Notes: generated by a model from the sequence alone, not told the origin. Shown: positions 16,547-25,906, numbered from the stretch's first letter. The stretch is 40,470 nt of DNA from Tetragenococcus sp041859945 (GCA_041859945.1 JBFLGC010000024.1:1-40470); one strand, 5' to 3'. Numbers and translations are program-made.

Positions 16547-17692
16547 ATGAGGGAACATGCGGTAAAATATCGCTTAATAAAAAAAGAAAAACATACGGGG
16601 GCTCGCTTGGGTGAACTGATCACACCTCACGGGACTTTTCCAACACCAATGTTTATGCCAGTAGGAACTCTAGCGACGGTCAAAACGATGGCACCAGAAG
16701 AACTGAAAGAAATGGGCGCCGGTGTGATCTTGAGCAACACCTATCACTTGTGGCTACGGCCGGGTGAAGATATCGTGGCCGAAGCTGGTGGCCTACATAA
16801 ATTCATGAACTGGGACCAAGGAATTTTGACGGATTCAGGTGGTTTCCAGGTATTTTCCTTGGCTGATATGCGCAATATCGAAGAAGCAGGAGTTCATTTT
16901 AAGAATCATTTGAATGGATCAAAAATGTTTTTATCCCCTGAAAAAGCGATCGGTATTCAAAATAAATTGGGTTCTGATATCATGATGAGCCTCGATGAAT
17001 GTCCGCCTTACTATGAAAGTTATGACTATGTCAAAAGATCGATCGAGCGCACCTCACGTTGGGCCGAGCGTGGCATAAAGGCCCATGCCAATTGGGAGGC
17101 ACAAGGTCTGTTTGGCATCGTCCAAGGAGCGGGTTTTGAAGATTTGCGACGCCAAAGTGCTAGGGATCTTACCAGCATGGACTTTTCCGGTTATTCCATT
17201 GGTGGCCTGTCAGTCGGCGAACCTAAAGCTGATATGAATCGTGTATTGGAATATACGACGCCATTGATCCCAGAGAACAAACCGCGCTATTTGATGGGTG
17301 TTGGGACGGCTGATTCTTTGATCGATGGTGCGATCCGCGGTATCGATATGTTTGATTGTGTGTTACCGACTCGGATTGCTAGAAATGGGACTTGTATGAC
17401 CTCTCATGGCCGTTTGGTGGTCAAAAATGCTCAGTACGCTCGCGATTTCGGCCCAATCGATGACAATTGTGACTGCTATACGTGTCGTAACTACTCGCGT
17501 GCTTATATCCGCCATTTGATCAAATGTGATGAAACATTTGGGTTACGTTTGACGTCTTATCATAATTTATATTTCTTATTAAATGTGATGAAACAAGTCC
17601 GTCAAGCGATCCGCGATGACAATTTGCTTGAATTTAGAGAAGCCTTCTTTGAAGAGTATGGATTTAATGAAGAAAATCCGAAAAATTTCTGA
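16547..17692 (+). CDS. tgt: Queuine/preQ1 tRNA-guanine transglycosylase
   Basis: Tgt exchanges guanine 34 for preQ1 in tRNA-Asp, -Asn, -His and -Tyr, the step before QueA. It has 381 residues. The general-base aspartate is in LTDSGGFQVFSL and the nucleophilic aspartate in IDMFDCVLPTRIARNG. The zinc site is formed by CDCYTCRNY and a later histidine (TSYHNLYFL). GIVQGAG and GLSVGEPKADM belong to the substrate pocket. yajC follows about 80 bases later, an order found in many bacteria. Confidence 0.96.
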   Translation: MREHAVKYRLIKKEKHTGARLGELITPHGTFPTPMFMPVGTLATVKTMAPEELKEMGAGVILSNTYHLWLRPGEDIVAEAGGLHKFMNWDQGILTDSGGFQVFSLADMRNIEEAGVHFKNHLNGSKMFLSPEKAIGIQNKLGSDIMMSLDECPPYYESYDYVKRSIERTSRWAERGIKAHANWEAQGLFGIVQGAGFEDLRRQSARDLTSMDFSGYSIGGLSVGEPKADMNRVLEYTTPLIPENKPRYLMGVGTADSLIDGAIRGIDMFDCVLPTRIARNGTCMTSHGRLVVKNAQYARDFGPIDDNCDCYTCRNYSRAYIRHLIKCDETFGLRLTSYHNLYFLLNVMKQVRQAIRDDNLLEFREAFFEEYGFNEENPKNF

Positions 17693-17771
17693 TCTTTGTC
17701 AAAAAAGACTAGTCGAAACGCTTGTAGTTTGTTAAAGTGTTAAGTATAAGAAAATAGTAGAGGTGAAAATA

Positions 17772-18104
17772 ATGGAAATCTTGATCATGCTCGTTCCGAT
17801 CGTCATTATGATGATTTTTATGTCTCGCTCCCAAAAAAAACAACAAACGGAACGACAAAATCTGTTGAATAGCATCAAACCAGGAAGTCAAGTCGTGACC
17901 GCGGGCGGTTTACACGGAGTGGTTTCTGAAGTCGATGATGTGAAAAAAACAGTGACCTTGGATTGTGAAGGCATCTTCTTAGAATTCGATCGCACATCAA
18001 TCCGCACAGTAAAACCAACGTTGGAAGAAACCACGGAAACCACTGAAGCCATCGATACGACAGATGAAAAAGAAGAAACGACCGAAGATAAAACTGAAGA
18101 GTAA
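17772..18104 (+). CDS. yajC: Preprotein translocase accessory subunit YajC
   Basis: YajC is a small single-span protein that associates with SecDF-YidC at the Sec translocon. The start ATG 17772 follows AGAGGTGA and gives 110 residues. One transmembrane helix covers about residues 3-18, then RSQKKQQTERQNLLNSIKPG, the family signature, and a soluble domain with VVTAGGLHGVVSEVDD. The tail is unusually acidic and rich in Thr and Glu. A terminator follows at once. Confidence 0.93.
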   Translation: MEILIMLVPIVIMMIFMSRSQKKQQTERQNLLNSIKPGSQVVTAGGLHGVVSEVDDVKKTVTLDCEGIFLEFDRTSIRTVKPTLEETTETTEAIDTTDEKEETTEDKTEE

Positions 18105-18110
18105 TCAAAA

Positions 18111-18142
18111 ATCGCAAAAGGATCAGCTTTTGCGATTTTTTA
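18111..18142 (+). terminator. Terminator of yajC
   Basis: ATCGCAAAAG and CTTTTGCGAT pair around a 6-base loop followed by a T run. Confidence 0.9.
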
Positions 18143-18170
18143 GAATGCCTTGATTTTGGAGGAAGAGAAA

Positions 18171-18677
18171 ATGGATGAAATCATTCGTAAATTAGCTATA
18201 TCACAGAAAGAATTGCTAAATTTACAGAAACGCTTGAGTCAGAACAGCAAGTTGATGGCAAAAGAGGAAACGCAAACGTTTATTTTTGACTTACGCGATT
18301 ATGCGGACAGCTTGGCAATCGTGACCGATCCTGTGAAGGATGCAGAGGCCGAAAAAATATATGAAGCGGCAGACCTAGCGACGATCCTGGGCGAGCAAAA
18401 TGCTTTGTTGCATCAAATCATTGAAGGTCTCAAAGCGATGGTGGCAGGAACTGTGGCGGTCGATTTCTTTGGTCAAAAAGATGGGGAATTACGGCGGACT
18501 TTAAGTAGCTTAGAAGGCCTTGTCGAGCTGAATGGGCTCACGTTACAAGATAATCGTGACTTTCAACGGCTTTTGCAAAACGAACAGATTACCCTTAGTG
18601 ATCCAGTAGCAGAAGCTCCGCATGAAACGGGAAAAAAGCCAGGCTTTTTCAAACGTTTATTTGGGAAAAATGAGTGA
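18171..18677 (+). CDS. Hypothetical cytoplasmic protein, helical
   Basis: ATG 18171 follows GGAGGAA and gives 168 residues. The first 40 residues are predicted helical and charged (KLAISQKELLNLQKRL), followed by mixed helical sequence. The C-terminus is basic and amphipathic (KKPGFFKRLFGKNE), which might bind membrane or nucleic acid. No known domain is recognised. It lies between the yajC terminator and its own strong terminator; I see no clear promoter in the 28 bases between. Confidence 0.75.
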   Translation: MDEIIRKLAISQKELLNLQKRLSQNSKLMAKEETQTFIFDLRDYADSLAIVTDPVKDAEAEKIYEAADLATILGEQNALLHQIIEGLKAMVAGTVAVDFFGQKDGELRRTLSSLEGLVELNGLTLQDNRDFQRLLQNEQITLSDPVAEAPHETGKKPGFFKRLFGKNE

Positions 18678-18678
18678 T

Positions 18679-18722
18679 AAAAAGGTCAGGAGACAGTTAA
18701 TGATGTCTCCTGACCTTTTTTT
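18679..18722 (+). terminator. Strong terminator after the hypothetical gene
   Basis: AAAAAGGTCAGGAGACA and TGTCTCCTGACCTTTTT form a 17-bp perfect stem with a T run on the plus strand. The A-rich left arm lets it also work for the convergent mevalonate operon. Confidence 0.93.
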
Positions 18723-18825
18723 GTAGGAAAGAAATGGAATTTTGCATCACAAGCGGCGGATGTGGAGGAAGAAATGAAAACCTTGCACCACAAGAAACCG
18801 AAAGAGGATGAGAGCGAGAGCCTGC

Positions 18826-19872
18826 CTAAAAAGTTCGTAGGCTATATTTGGCAAGAGAAATCTGGCGGGCTTCACACCAATCTTTAGGTTCTCCTGTCAA
18901 AAATAAGGGGACTCTTTTCAACTCTGAAGTAGTTTGACAACCCACCAAAGTATATAAAATTTTTAATTCCATTTGCCATTGCTGAATCATTTCGATCGTC
19001 GCGTCGGGTCCATTTGTCAACAATTGGTTCAAGATGGTGCCGGAAATACCAACTGCTTGGGCCCCTAAACAAAGGCTCTTGAAAATGTCATAGGCGTTTC
19101 TGATACCGCCGGAAGCGACTATTTCAAAGGGCATGGCGATTTCGTTGGCTTCTAAGAGGGAAATGACCGTGGATTGACCGTAATCTGCCAAATAAGCAAA
19201 TTCGCGTTTTTTGCGCCGAACATTTTCGATTTGGGTAAAACTAGTGCCCCCATTACCGGAAATATCGATCGTTTTGACGCCGACATCAAGAAGTTGTTGG
19301 ATGGTTTCGCGTGTCATCCCAAAACCGACTTCTTTGACCAAAACAGGTACATCCAGGTGGGCGACGATCGTTTCGATATTTTTTAACCAATGCGAAAAAG
19401 CACGGTCGCCTTCTGGCATGACCAACTCTTGAGGCGCATTCAAGTGGATCTGAAGCGCATTGGCTGAAAACAGATCAACTGCTTGTTGGGCCATGTTAAG
19501 TGTGACACCAGCACCAACATTAGCTAGTAAAAAACCTTCTGGAAATTCATCGCGGACGATCCTATAGGAATCAGCCACGCTAGGATCTTTAAGAGCTGCC
19601 GTCACAGAACCGGTCGCCATCATCAGATCAGTTGCCCGTGCGATTTGCGCCAACTCTTGATTGATGCGAGTCGCTTTTTCGCTACCACCAGTCATGGCGT
19701 TGATATAAAATGGTGTAGCAAAAGGATGACCGAAAAGCGTGGTCGCAAGGGAAATATCACTGACATCATAGCTAGGCAGGCAACGATGGATCAAGCGCAC
19801 GGCGTCAAAGTCATTGGTGATTTCTTTATGAAAAGCTTTGGCTAAGGCGATGTGTTCGTCTTTGCGATTCAT
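18826..19872 (-). CDS. fni: Type 2 isopentenyl-diphosphate isomerase (FMN-dependent)
   Basis: The enzyme interconverts isopentenyl and dimethylallyl diphosphate with reduced FMN, the step after the mevalonate kinases. The 348 residues begin MNRKDEHIALAK, with the conserved N-terminal RKxEH motif. They continue with FYINAMTGGS, LANVGAG, QIHLNAPQELVMPEG, VLVKEVGFG, DISGNGGTSF and IVASGGIRNAYD, the flavin and phosphate-binding loops of a TIM barrel. It overlaps mvaK2 by four bases and is the last gene of the operon. Confidence 0.95.
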   Translation of the reverse strand: MNRKDEHIALAKAFHKEITNDFDAVRLIHRCLPSYDVSDISLATTLFGHPFATPFYINAMTGGSEKATRINQELAQIARATDLMMATGSVTAALKDPSVADSYRIVRDEFPEGFLLANVGAGVTLNMAQQAVDLFSANALQIHLNAPQELVMPEGDRAFSHWLKNIETIVAHLDVPVLVKEVGFGMTRETIQQLLDVGVKTIDISGNGGTSFTQIENVRRKKREFAYLADYGQSTVISLLEANEIAMPFEIVASGGIRNAYDIFKSLCLGAQAVGISGTILNQLLTNGPDATIEMIQQWQMELKILYTLVGCQTTSELKRVPLFLTGEPKDWCEARQISLAKYSLRTF

Positions 19873-20960
19873 GATTTTCCTCCTCGATAATGATAGACAT
19901 GAAGCGGCAAGGGCAAGATTTCTTCTTCCTCCCAGCGGCTCATCAAAGGTAGGATCCCCGTTTTTTGGTCAGCGATCACGATCCCGCAGTCGCCGCCACC
20001 AGCACCAGATGATTTGGCCGCTCCCCCACAAGCTTCCGCTAAATCACAAAGTTGTTTCAAAGCTGGCGTTTCGATTTGCACATGGGTCACTTGCGACAAT
20101 TGGTTCAAAAGTTCCCGATTACGTCGAATCATTTTTTTGATTTGGCTGACATTGCCTTCTTCAAAGCCTTGGATCAAAGCTTCAACGCAGACTTTGCTTT
20201 CTTGTAAAAATTTCTGGTAATGATCTTTACTTTCTTTTTTCTCATGTTTAGAGTGATTGACTTGGTCGACTAGATCAGAAGTGGAAGCAGGTGTTCCCGT
20301 CCAACCGATCAATAAACGTAGGTTCTTAGGGACTGTCAATGACTGGATCGATAGTTTGGGCCAATCCATTTTGATCAGACTGGAGAGACTTTCCGTTTTG
20401 CGACGATTTTTAACCCATTCTTGATCAAAAGTCGAAAAGGCGATCCAACCACCAAAACAACTGGCAGCAATATCACCACAAGAGCCATTGCTTTGGATAT
20501 CCAAATGTGCGAGTGCAGCGATTTTAAATTGGGCCATTTGATTCAATTTTAGATCATAGAACAAATTCAAGGCTTTGATCGCAGCGACGGTAACAGCTCC
20601 ACTAGAACCAAGCCCGTACTTGCGCCCACTAGAACTATCGAGTTCACTCGTTACTTTTAAATCATAGAAGCCAAGATCTTTGCCTTGTTCTTGGGCGTAT
20701 TTTTCGGTCAAACGAATCGCCGCTAAAATATAATGAAACGGATTTTCACGATGGTCTAAAATCAATTCACCTTGATTTCTGGTCCAACGAATGGGCAGAT
20801 CGCTATATTGTTGCGACTGAATACTACCATTTTTTTCGGCTTTTTTGATCGTGACCGTGATAAATTGATCCACCGCCACAACGACAGCCGGATGGCTCGG
20901 TTCGACGACCGCATATTCTCCTGCAATATATAATTTTCCCGGTACGGAAACTTCGATCAT
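19869..20960 (-). CDS. mvaK2: Phosphomevalonate kinase
   Basis: This GHMP kinase phosphorylates 5-phosphomevalonate. It has 363 residues with the three GHMP motifs: PGKLYIAGEYAVV near the start, GLGSSGAVTVAA in the middle (ATP loop) and KSSGAGGGDCGIV near the C-terminus. It overlaps mvaD upstream and fni downstream by four bases each, so the three are translationally coupled. Confidence 0.95.
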   Translation of the reverse strand: MIEVSVPGKLYIAGEYAVVEPSHPAVVVAVDQFITVTIKKAEKNGSIQSQQYSDLPIRWTRNQGELILDHRENPFHYILAAIRLTEKYAQEQGKDLGFYDLKVTSELDSSSGRKYGLGSSGAVTVAAIKALNLFYDLKLNQMAQFKIAALAHLDIQSNGSCGDIAASCFGGWIAFSTFDQEWVKNRRKTESLSSLIKMDWPKLSIQSLTVPKNLRLLIGWTGTPASTSDLVDQVNHSKHEKKESKDHYQKFLQESKVCVEALIQGFEEGNVSQIKKMIRRNRELLNQLSQVTHVQIETPALKQLCDLAEACGGAAKSSGAGGGDCGIVIADQKTGILPLMSRWEEEEILPLPLHVYHYRGGKS

Positions 20961-21949
20961 TGCGGCACTTCCTTCGTTTTATATTCGATCCCTGGTCCTG
21001 CCTGTGCACAGACAAGTTGTTCAGGGGAAAATTCAGTTTGTAATTGCTGTAAAATAGTGGTGACTGCTTTTTTCTGGCAAAGGACTTTAACGTTTGGACC
21101 GGCATCCATGGTAAAATAACAAGCTATACCTTGTTCGCGTAAGAGCCTTACTTGTTCCATGGCTTTTAGGCTGTCAGGACTCCAGTAAGTAAAAGGAGGT
21201 TGGCAAGCTAAAGTCGTCGCGTGCATTTTCAGGGCGTTGGCTTCGGTGATTTGCCCCAATTTTTCAAAATCATGAGCGGTGATCGCTTCTTTAGCTAAAA
21301 GCAAATCATTTTCGGCTTCTTTTACCCAAGTTGGGAAATAACTTGATGTTTGGACCGTTTGTTGCATACCGATTCGACTTGAGATTGCTTTGGGTCGATC
21401 ATTGACCAAGATAAAAATCATGGCCAATTCATTTTCCCAACCGTTACTTACGATCGGATGAGCCAAAGAAGTTTCGTCTGAGGTCCCTTTTTCCCATTCT
21501 ACAAAACCACCAAAAATACTGCGACAAGCCGAACCAGAGCCTCGTCTAGCTAACCGCGAGAGCGCTTCTTTTGATAGCCCCAAGTTCAAAGCTTGATCGC
21601 AGGCGCCCGCTAAAGCAGCCAGACCACTAGCAGAAGAAGCCAATCCTGCAGCAGTAGGTACATGATTGTGACTGCGCACGACGACCGGTAGATCTGTGTG
21701 TGCTTGTTGGCGGATCAGCTTTAAAAAGCGCCATAGTTTGGCTGATTGTTGGTCATTTTGCAAGTTGTCATTCAGATAGAAGCGATCATGGTCGTGTTCT
21801 TTGGAAAAATCAACCGTAGTCACAGTATAAAAAGCATCTAAAGTCAAGGATAGACTACTATTATAGGGGATGATCAATGCTTCATCTTGCTTGCCCCAAT
21901 ATTTGATCAAAGCGATGTTGGTATAAGCTTTTGCTGTCCCACTAGGCAT
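20957..21949 (-). CDS. mvaD: Diphosphomevalonate decarboxylase
   Basis: MvaD makes isopentenyl diphosphate from diphosphomevalonate using ATP. The 330 residues contain AYTNIALIKYWGKQDEALIIPYNSSLSL in the N-terminal region (substrate and ATP contacts), AAGLASSASGLAALA (phosphate loop), RRGSGSACRSIFGGFVEW and YFTMDAGPNVKVL with the conserved aspartate. It overlaps mvaK1 by eight bases. Confidence 0.96.
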   Translation of the reverse strand: MPSGTAKAYTNIALIKYWGKQDEALIIPYNSSLSLTLDAFYTVTTVDFSKEHDHDRFYLNDNLQNDQQSAKLWRFLKLIRQQAHTDLPVVVRSHNHVPTAAGLASSASGLAALAGACDQALNLGLSKEALSRLARRGSGSACRSIFGGFVEWEKGTSDETSLAHPIVSNGWENELAMIFILVNDRPKAISSRIGMQQTVQTSSYFPTWVKEAENDLLLAKEAITAHDFEKLGQITEANALKMHATTLACQPPFTYWSPDSLKAMEQVRLLREQGIACYFTMDAGPNVKVLCQKKAVTTILQQLQTEFSPEQLVCAQAGPGIEYKTKEVPQ

Positions 21950-22877
21950 ATTGATAAACTCCTAACCCTTGGATCCAAGTATTTTTGACGCCATCTGCTA
22001 GTAAAACACTGGCGATTTGTTCTGCTTGTTCGCGGGTTTTTGTCAAGACTAGAAAACAACCACCCCGACCACCACCGGTCAATTTAGCTCCTAGTACCCC
22101 TTTATTTTGTGCCAATGTTAAATAACGATCTAGAAGCGGATCACTGACGGAAAGTCGCCGTAAGATCGCTTGAGCTTGGGTCATCACGTGGCCTAATTGT
22201 TCTGGCTGATTCTCGATGATCGCTTTTTTGGCTAAGCGTGTCAAATTGCCTAATTGTGTGATCAGCGGCGCTGTTTTGTGGTGTTGATTTTCAAATAAGT
22301 CGGCCACAGCCGCCACAGCCGCACGTGTTTGCCCCAAGATCCCGGTGTCACAAACAAGCAAAAAAGCGTCGATATTTAAAGGAAAACTGTGTCTTTCTTG
22401 CCCACGTTCGAAAAATACGGGTTGGGTGTCACTCGTCGCCGCGGCATCGATGCCACTAGGATTACCATGTGCGATCTGTTCTGAAAAATCGACAAAGTCT
22501 AATAAACGTTCTTTATCTAAACGAAATCCTTGCCAGTCAAAAAAAGCGCGGGTGATCGCAACTGCCACAGCAGCGCTAGAACCCATGCCTCGTTCAGGCG
22601 GAATAGTACTTTTTATGGTTAGATGAAAAGTAGGAGTCTGTAATTCTTGTTGTAATTTTTTGGTTAATTGATAAATGTTTGTCAAAGCAACAGGGACTGT
22701 TGCGAGTGGTCCTTCGTGATAGCAAGAAGTCAAAAAATTTTCTGTAGCTACCTGGATCTTCGCCACGACTTGAGTGCCTTCAAAAGGAAAGGCGATCGCT
22801 GGTTCCCCATAGACAACCGAATGCTCCCCCATCAAAATGATTTTCCCTGATGCTTTACCAATACCCTCTGAGATCAT
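21942..22877 (-). CDS. mvaK1: Mevalonate kinase
   Basis: First gene of the minus-strand operon mvaK1-mvaD-mvaK2-fni, which turns mevalonate into the isoprenoid building blocks for undecaprenyl phosphate and quinones. The 311 residues carry GKIILMGEHSVVYGEPAI, ERGMGSSAAVAVAI and GAKLTGGGRGGCFL, the GHMP motifs of mevalonate kinases. AGAGG lies six bases before ATG 22877. The upper-pathway genes mvaE and mvaS are not in the window. Confidence 0.96.
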   Translation of the reverse strand: MISEGIGKASGKIILMGEHSVVYGEPAIAFPFEGTQVVAKIQVATENFLTSCYHEGPLATVPVALTNIYQLTKKLQQELQTPTFHLTIKSTIPPERGMGSSAAVAVAITRAFFDWQGFRLDKERLLDFVDFSEQIAHGNPSGIDAAATSDTQPVFFERGQERHSFPLNIDAFLLVCDTGILGQTRAAVAAVADLFENQHHKTAPLITQLGNLTRLAKKAIIENQPEQLGHVMTQAQAILRRLSVSDPLLDRYLTLAQNKGVLGAKLTGGGRGGCFLVLTKTREQAEQIASVLLADGVKNTWIQGLGVYQYA

Positions 22878-22922
22878 AAAGAGCCTCTTTCTTTCATTTT
22901 TTACACAGAAATGTCCTTTGCT

Positions 22923-22951
22923 ATTTTACCCGATAAATCATCATCCGTTAA
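22923..22951 (-). promoter_or_regulatory. Sigma-A promoter of the mevalonate operon
   Basis: On the minus strand TTAACG and TAAAAT are separated by 17 bases, with the transcript starting about 40 bases before the mvaK1 codon. Confidence 0.65.
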
Positions 22952-23255
22952 GCTTTCTGCCTATTTTCTTATAAAAAAGCCGAAATCTTAAGCTTTTTTT
23001 TAATCTGCTCAAAAAATTCAGGGCTTCCTTTTTATTCACAAGCAAAGTTTTTAAGTTTTTTTTTGCTCGGAAAAATGGAAGTATAGCGCTGCTATTAGCA
23101 AAAACTTTCATTTTTTTAAGCTTGTGCAAAAAATCCTGATAGTTTTTGTGTTCACAATCTTGGTAAGATCAGCGTAGGAAACATTGTAAAATAGTCTTAG
23201 TCTGAAGTTTGCACGAGGTTGTGAATTCATTCGATAATTAGGAGGAATCCCCATC
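22952..23255. other. AT-rich intergenic region between the mva operon and nox
   Basis: The region holds several A/T-tract hairpins and no supported gene. Upstream of nox lie a 12-bp palindrome TTGTGTTCACAA (23146-23157) and a possible -10 box TAAAAT (23187-23192). A redox-linked operator would fit a nox gene, but the palindrome is shorter than a Rex site. Confidence 0.35.
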
Positions 23256-24590
23256 ATGACAAAAACCGTGATCATCGGCGCTAACCATGCTGGCTTAGCT
23301 GCTGCCAATACTTTGTTAGATAATTTTTCGAACCAAGAAGTGGTCCTGATCGAAAAAAATGCCAACTTTTCCTATTTGAGCTGTGGGACAGCTTTATGGG
23401 TCGGCCGTCAAATCGATTCAGTGGACGGTTTATTCTACACGAATCGCGAAGAGTTTGAAGCAAAAGGTGCCAAAATTTACATGGAAACAACAGTTGACCA
23501 TATCGATTTTGACCAAAAACAAATCCATTGTGTCACTAAAGCAGGAGAAGAGGTCGTGGAAAGCTATGATAAAGCTGTTTTAGCGACTGGTTCTTTACCT
23601 ATCTCACCCAATGTGCCAGGCAATGATTTGAAAAATATCACGTTTATGAAACGTTTTGAAGAAGGTCAATTCATCGATCATTTACTGGAAACGGCGGCTA
23701 TCAAGACCGTCGCTGTGATCGGAGCCGGCTACATCGGTGTGGAAATTGCTGAAGCTGCCAAACGTCGCGGGAAAGAGGTGCTGTTGTTTGATGCCGTCGA
23801 TCGTTGTCTAGCCAGTTACTATGATCCCGAATTTACGCAAGATATGGATAAAAATTTGGCCGATCATGGTATCGAACTACATTTTGGTGAATTGGTCCAA
23901 GAATATAAAGGAACGGATAAAGTTGCCAGCATTGTGACAGCAAAAGGTGAATATGCAGCCGATCTAGTAATCAATGCGATCGGATTTCGACCGAACAATA
24001 GCTTGGCCAAAGATGAGTTGGCAACTTTTGCCAATGGCGCTTATTTAGTGGATCGTCATCAACGAACCAGCGATCCTGATGTCTATGCTGTTGGGGATTG
24101 TGCTACGATCTACTCCAATGCTTTGCATGATACGACCTATATCGCTTTAGCTACCAATGCCGTCCGTACTGGGATCGTTGCTGGTGAAAATATCGGTGGT
24201 AAGAACATCGAATCACCAGGCGTCCAAGGCTCGAATGGGATCTCGATTTTTGGCTATAACATGGTATCGACTGGTTATTCCGTCGCAGCGGCCGCTAAAT
24301 TTGGTTTAAATGTGAAATACACCGATTTTGAAGATACCCAAAAACCAGCCTTTATGCGTGAAAATGATACCGTCAAATTGCGTATCGTTTACGAGGCGAC
24401 TACACGCCGGATCGTAGGGGCCCAAATGGCTTCGACTGCCACCGATATCTCGATGGCGATCCACATGTTCTCGCTAGCCATCGAACGCCAAGTGACCATC
24501 GACGAATTAGGCTTGCTCGATCTATTTTTCTTGCCACACTTTAACCAACCTTATAATTACATCAACAAAGCCGCTTTAGCAGCCGAATAA
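23256..24590 (+). CDS. nox: NADH oxidase, water-forming
   Basis: Nox reduces oxygen to water with NADH and regenerates NAD+ in aerated lactic acid bacteria. The 444-residue flavoprotein has the FAD motif VIIGANHAGLAAANTLL at the start, the redox-active cysteine in FSYLSCGTALWVG (about residue 43), the NADH motif AVIGAGYIGVEIAEAA and the second FAD motif VYAVGDCATIY. A CoA-disulfide reductase would share this fold, but the SYLSCG context and the C-terminal FLPHFNQPYNYIN fit enterococcal Nox. GGAGGAA precedes ATG 23256. Confidence 0.93.
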   Translation: MTKTVIIGANHAGLAAANTLLDNFSNQEVVLIEKNANFSYLSCGTALWVGRQIDSVDGLFYTNREEFEAKGAKIYMETTVDHIDFDQKQIHCVTKAGEEVVESYDKAVLATGSLPISPNVPGNDLKNITFMKRFEEGQFIDHLLETAAIKTVAVIGAGYIGVEIAEAAKRRGKEVLLFDAVDRCLASYYDPEFTQDMDKNLADHGIELHFGELVQEYKGTDKVASIVTAKGEYAADLVINAIGFRPNNSLAKDELATFANGAYLVDRHQRTSDPDVYAVGDCATIYSNALHDTTYIALATNAVRTGIVAGENIGGKNIESPGVQGSNGISIFGYNMVSTGYSVAAAAKFGLNVKYTDFEDTQKPAFMRENDTVKLRIVYEATTRRIVGAQMASTATDISMAIHMFSLAIERQVTIDELGLLDLFFLPHFNQPYNYINKAALAAE

Positions 24591-24637
24591 AACAAGAAGG
24601 GCCTAAATTTTCGTTGGAAGACTTAGGCCCTTGTTTT
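24591..24637 (+). terminator. Terminator of nox
   Basis: AAGGGCCTAA and TTAGGCCCTT pair, flanked by AACA and TGTTTT; it starts at the stop codon of nox. Confidence 0.88.
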
Positions 24638-24673
24638 ATGTGTTTAATAAATTGGGATGTGATTACTGAGGCA

Positions 24674-24851
24674 ATGAGGAATCCTTTTTCTGGCCTATGT
24701 TTTTTTGATCCTATTTTTGATCGTCAAAACTTGGCACCATAGAACCATCAATCAGCGGACCAGAATCTTATTTACCCTTTTTTTTACGATCTTTGGTGGA
24801 TTATTAGGATATCTTATTTTTATCGGCTTATTTCTAGGGATAAATTTTTAA
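24674..24851 (+). pseudogene. Small two-helix membrane ORF with a frameshift in a T7 tract
   Basis: From ATG 24674 the frame runs MRNPFSGLCFF and ends early at a TAG. In another frame, 24678-24851 stays open for 58 codons without an ATG and encodes two strongly hydrophobic segments around a basic loop (LILFLIVKTWHHRTINQRTR, then TLFFTIFGGLLGYLIFIGLF) ending GINF. Deleting one base from the seven T at 24700-24706 joins them into one 58-residue protein. A terminator on the same strand starts at its stop codon, which argues the frame was a gene. The ribosome-binding site is poorly spaced, so confidence is low. Confidence 0.4.
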
Positions 24852-24886
24852 GGAGAAAAAGCAAAAAAGCTTTTTCTCCTTTTTTC
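24851..24886 (+). terminator. Terminator behind the small membrane ORF
   Basis: AGGAGAAAAAGC and GCTTTTTCTCCT form a 12-bp perfect stem followed by TTTTTT on the plus strand. It also sits just after the convergent AraC-family gene, but the T run on that strand is poor. Confidence 0.85.
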
Positions 24887-24889
24887 TGC

Positions 24890-25765
24890 TTAAAAAGTAG
24901 TGATCTGACAAGCGGAACCGGCTAGCGGACAATCGTTGTGTTGCTTTTGATCGATCGAAAGTGTGGCCTGCATTTTTTGTCGATACGTTTTGGGTGTGAC
25001 TTCATAGCGTTCCTTAAAACGTTTGGTAAAATAGGCTGAACTCGAAAAGCCGCATTGAAAAGCGATTTGCGTGATGGAGGCCTCACTTTTGAACAATTGG
25101 ATCGCGGCGTTGGCAAGGCGGATCTCATTGACATAATGACTGAAAGAAAAGCCTAGACGTTGAAACTGTTTTTGCAACATCCGGGTCGATAAATTGCAAT
25201 AAGCGGCCGTATTTTCCAAAGAAAGGTGGGGATCATGATTTTTTTGTTCGATATAAGTGATTGCTTTTTCGATAGTCAATGGAAGCTTGGCATCTTCATT
25301 GACATAGGAAATCAACCAATCAGAAAGCTGTAAGGACCACTGTGAGAAGAAATCGCTACGTTCTTTGGGCGTACAGTAGGGCCATTGCGCGATCAATTCA
25401 AAAAGTGTATGGGTCAAAAAATACCCTGGACCTAGTGTTAGAGAAAGTTTACTAGGAACTTTTTGTAAGGAAAACTCATGATTACTGACAATAGTCACGA
25501 TCTGGTCAGCTTGAGCAATGGTTTTTTGGAGCTCGTCTTTATTTTGGGCTGTATTGATATCTGTTGTGTAAAGAAAAAGATCGGTTGTTTTATTACTAAG
25601 GACAAAAAGCAGCACCGTTGAGGTTGGTCCATAAAAAGTCGACTCAGGGAGACAACTTAATTGGAGTTCCTTGCCTTTTTGGTAGATAAAGTGATTTTTT
25701 TCACTTTTGAATAGTGCGTTGAATAGAGAAGCTATTTCTATTTTTTTTGTTGGATCCACACTCAT
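24890..25765 (-). CDS. AraC-family transcriptional regulator
   Basis: The 291-residue protein ends in a two-helix-turn-helix AraC domain (about residues 170-265) with LSLENTAAYCNLSTRMLQKQF, the conserved ITQIAFQCGFSSSAYFTKRFKERY and the TPKTYRQ end. The N-terminal 160 residues are an unassigned sensor domain. A cysteine pair near the C-terminus (DCPLAGSACQ) is unusual. The gene is divergent from preT with about 140 bases between them, so it probably controls preTA. Confidence 0.88.
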   Translation of the reverse strand: MSVDPTKKIEIASLFNALFKSEKNHFIYQKGKELQLSCLPESTFYGPTSTVLLFVLSNKTTDLFLYTTDINTAQNKDELQKTIAQADQIVTIVSNHEFSLQKVPSKLSLTLGPGYFLTHTLFELIAQWPYCTPKERSDFFSQWSLQLSDWLISYVNEDAKLPLTIEKAITYIEQKNHDPHLSLENTAAYCNLSTRMLQKQFQRLGFSFSHYVNEIRLANAAIQLFKSEASITQIAFQCGFSSSAYFTKRFKERYEVTPKTYRQKMQATLSIDQKQHNDCPLAGSACQITTF

Positions 25766-25906
25766 AGTTATTCTTCTTTCTATTGCTTATACGTCAAATT
25801 GATAAAAATACTTCACCTTTATTATATTCTATTTTAGCAAAATAAACTATCATTTAGGTATGGATTGAATTTTTTTCACAATAAAAAATAGAAGGAAGAG
25901 GTCAAA

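Noticed and set aside
22941..23129. Minus-strand 62-codon lysine-rich frame
   Set aside because: It overlaps the mva promoter, is low in complexity and lacks a ribosome-binding site.
23146..23157. Rex operator upstream of nox
   Set aside because: TTGTGTTCACAA has matching half-sites, but the spacing is shorter than the 18-bp Rex consensus.
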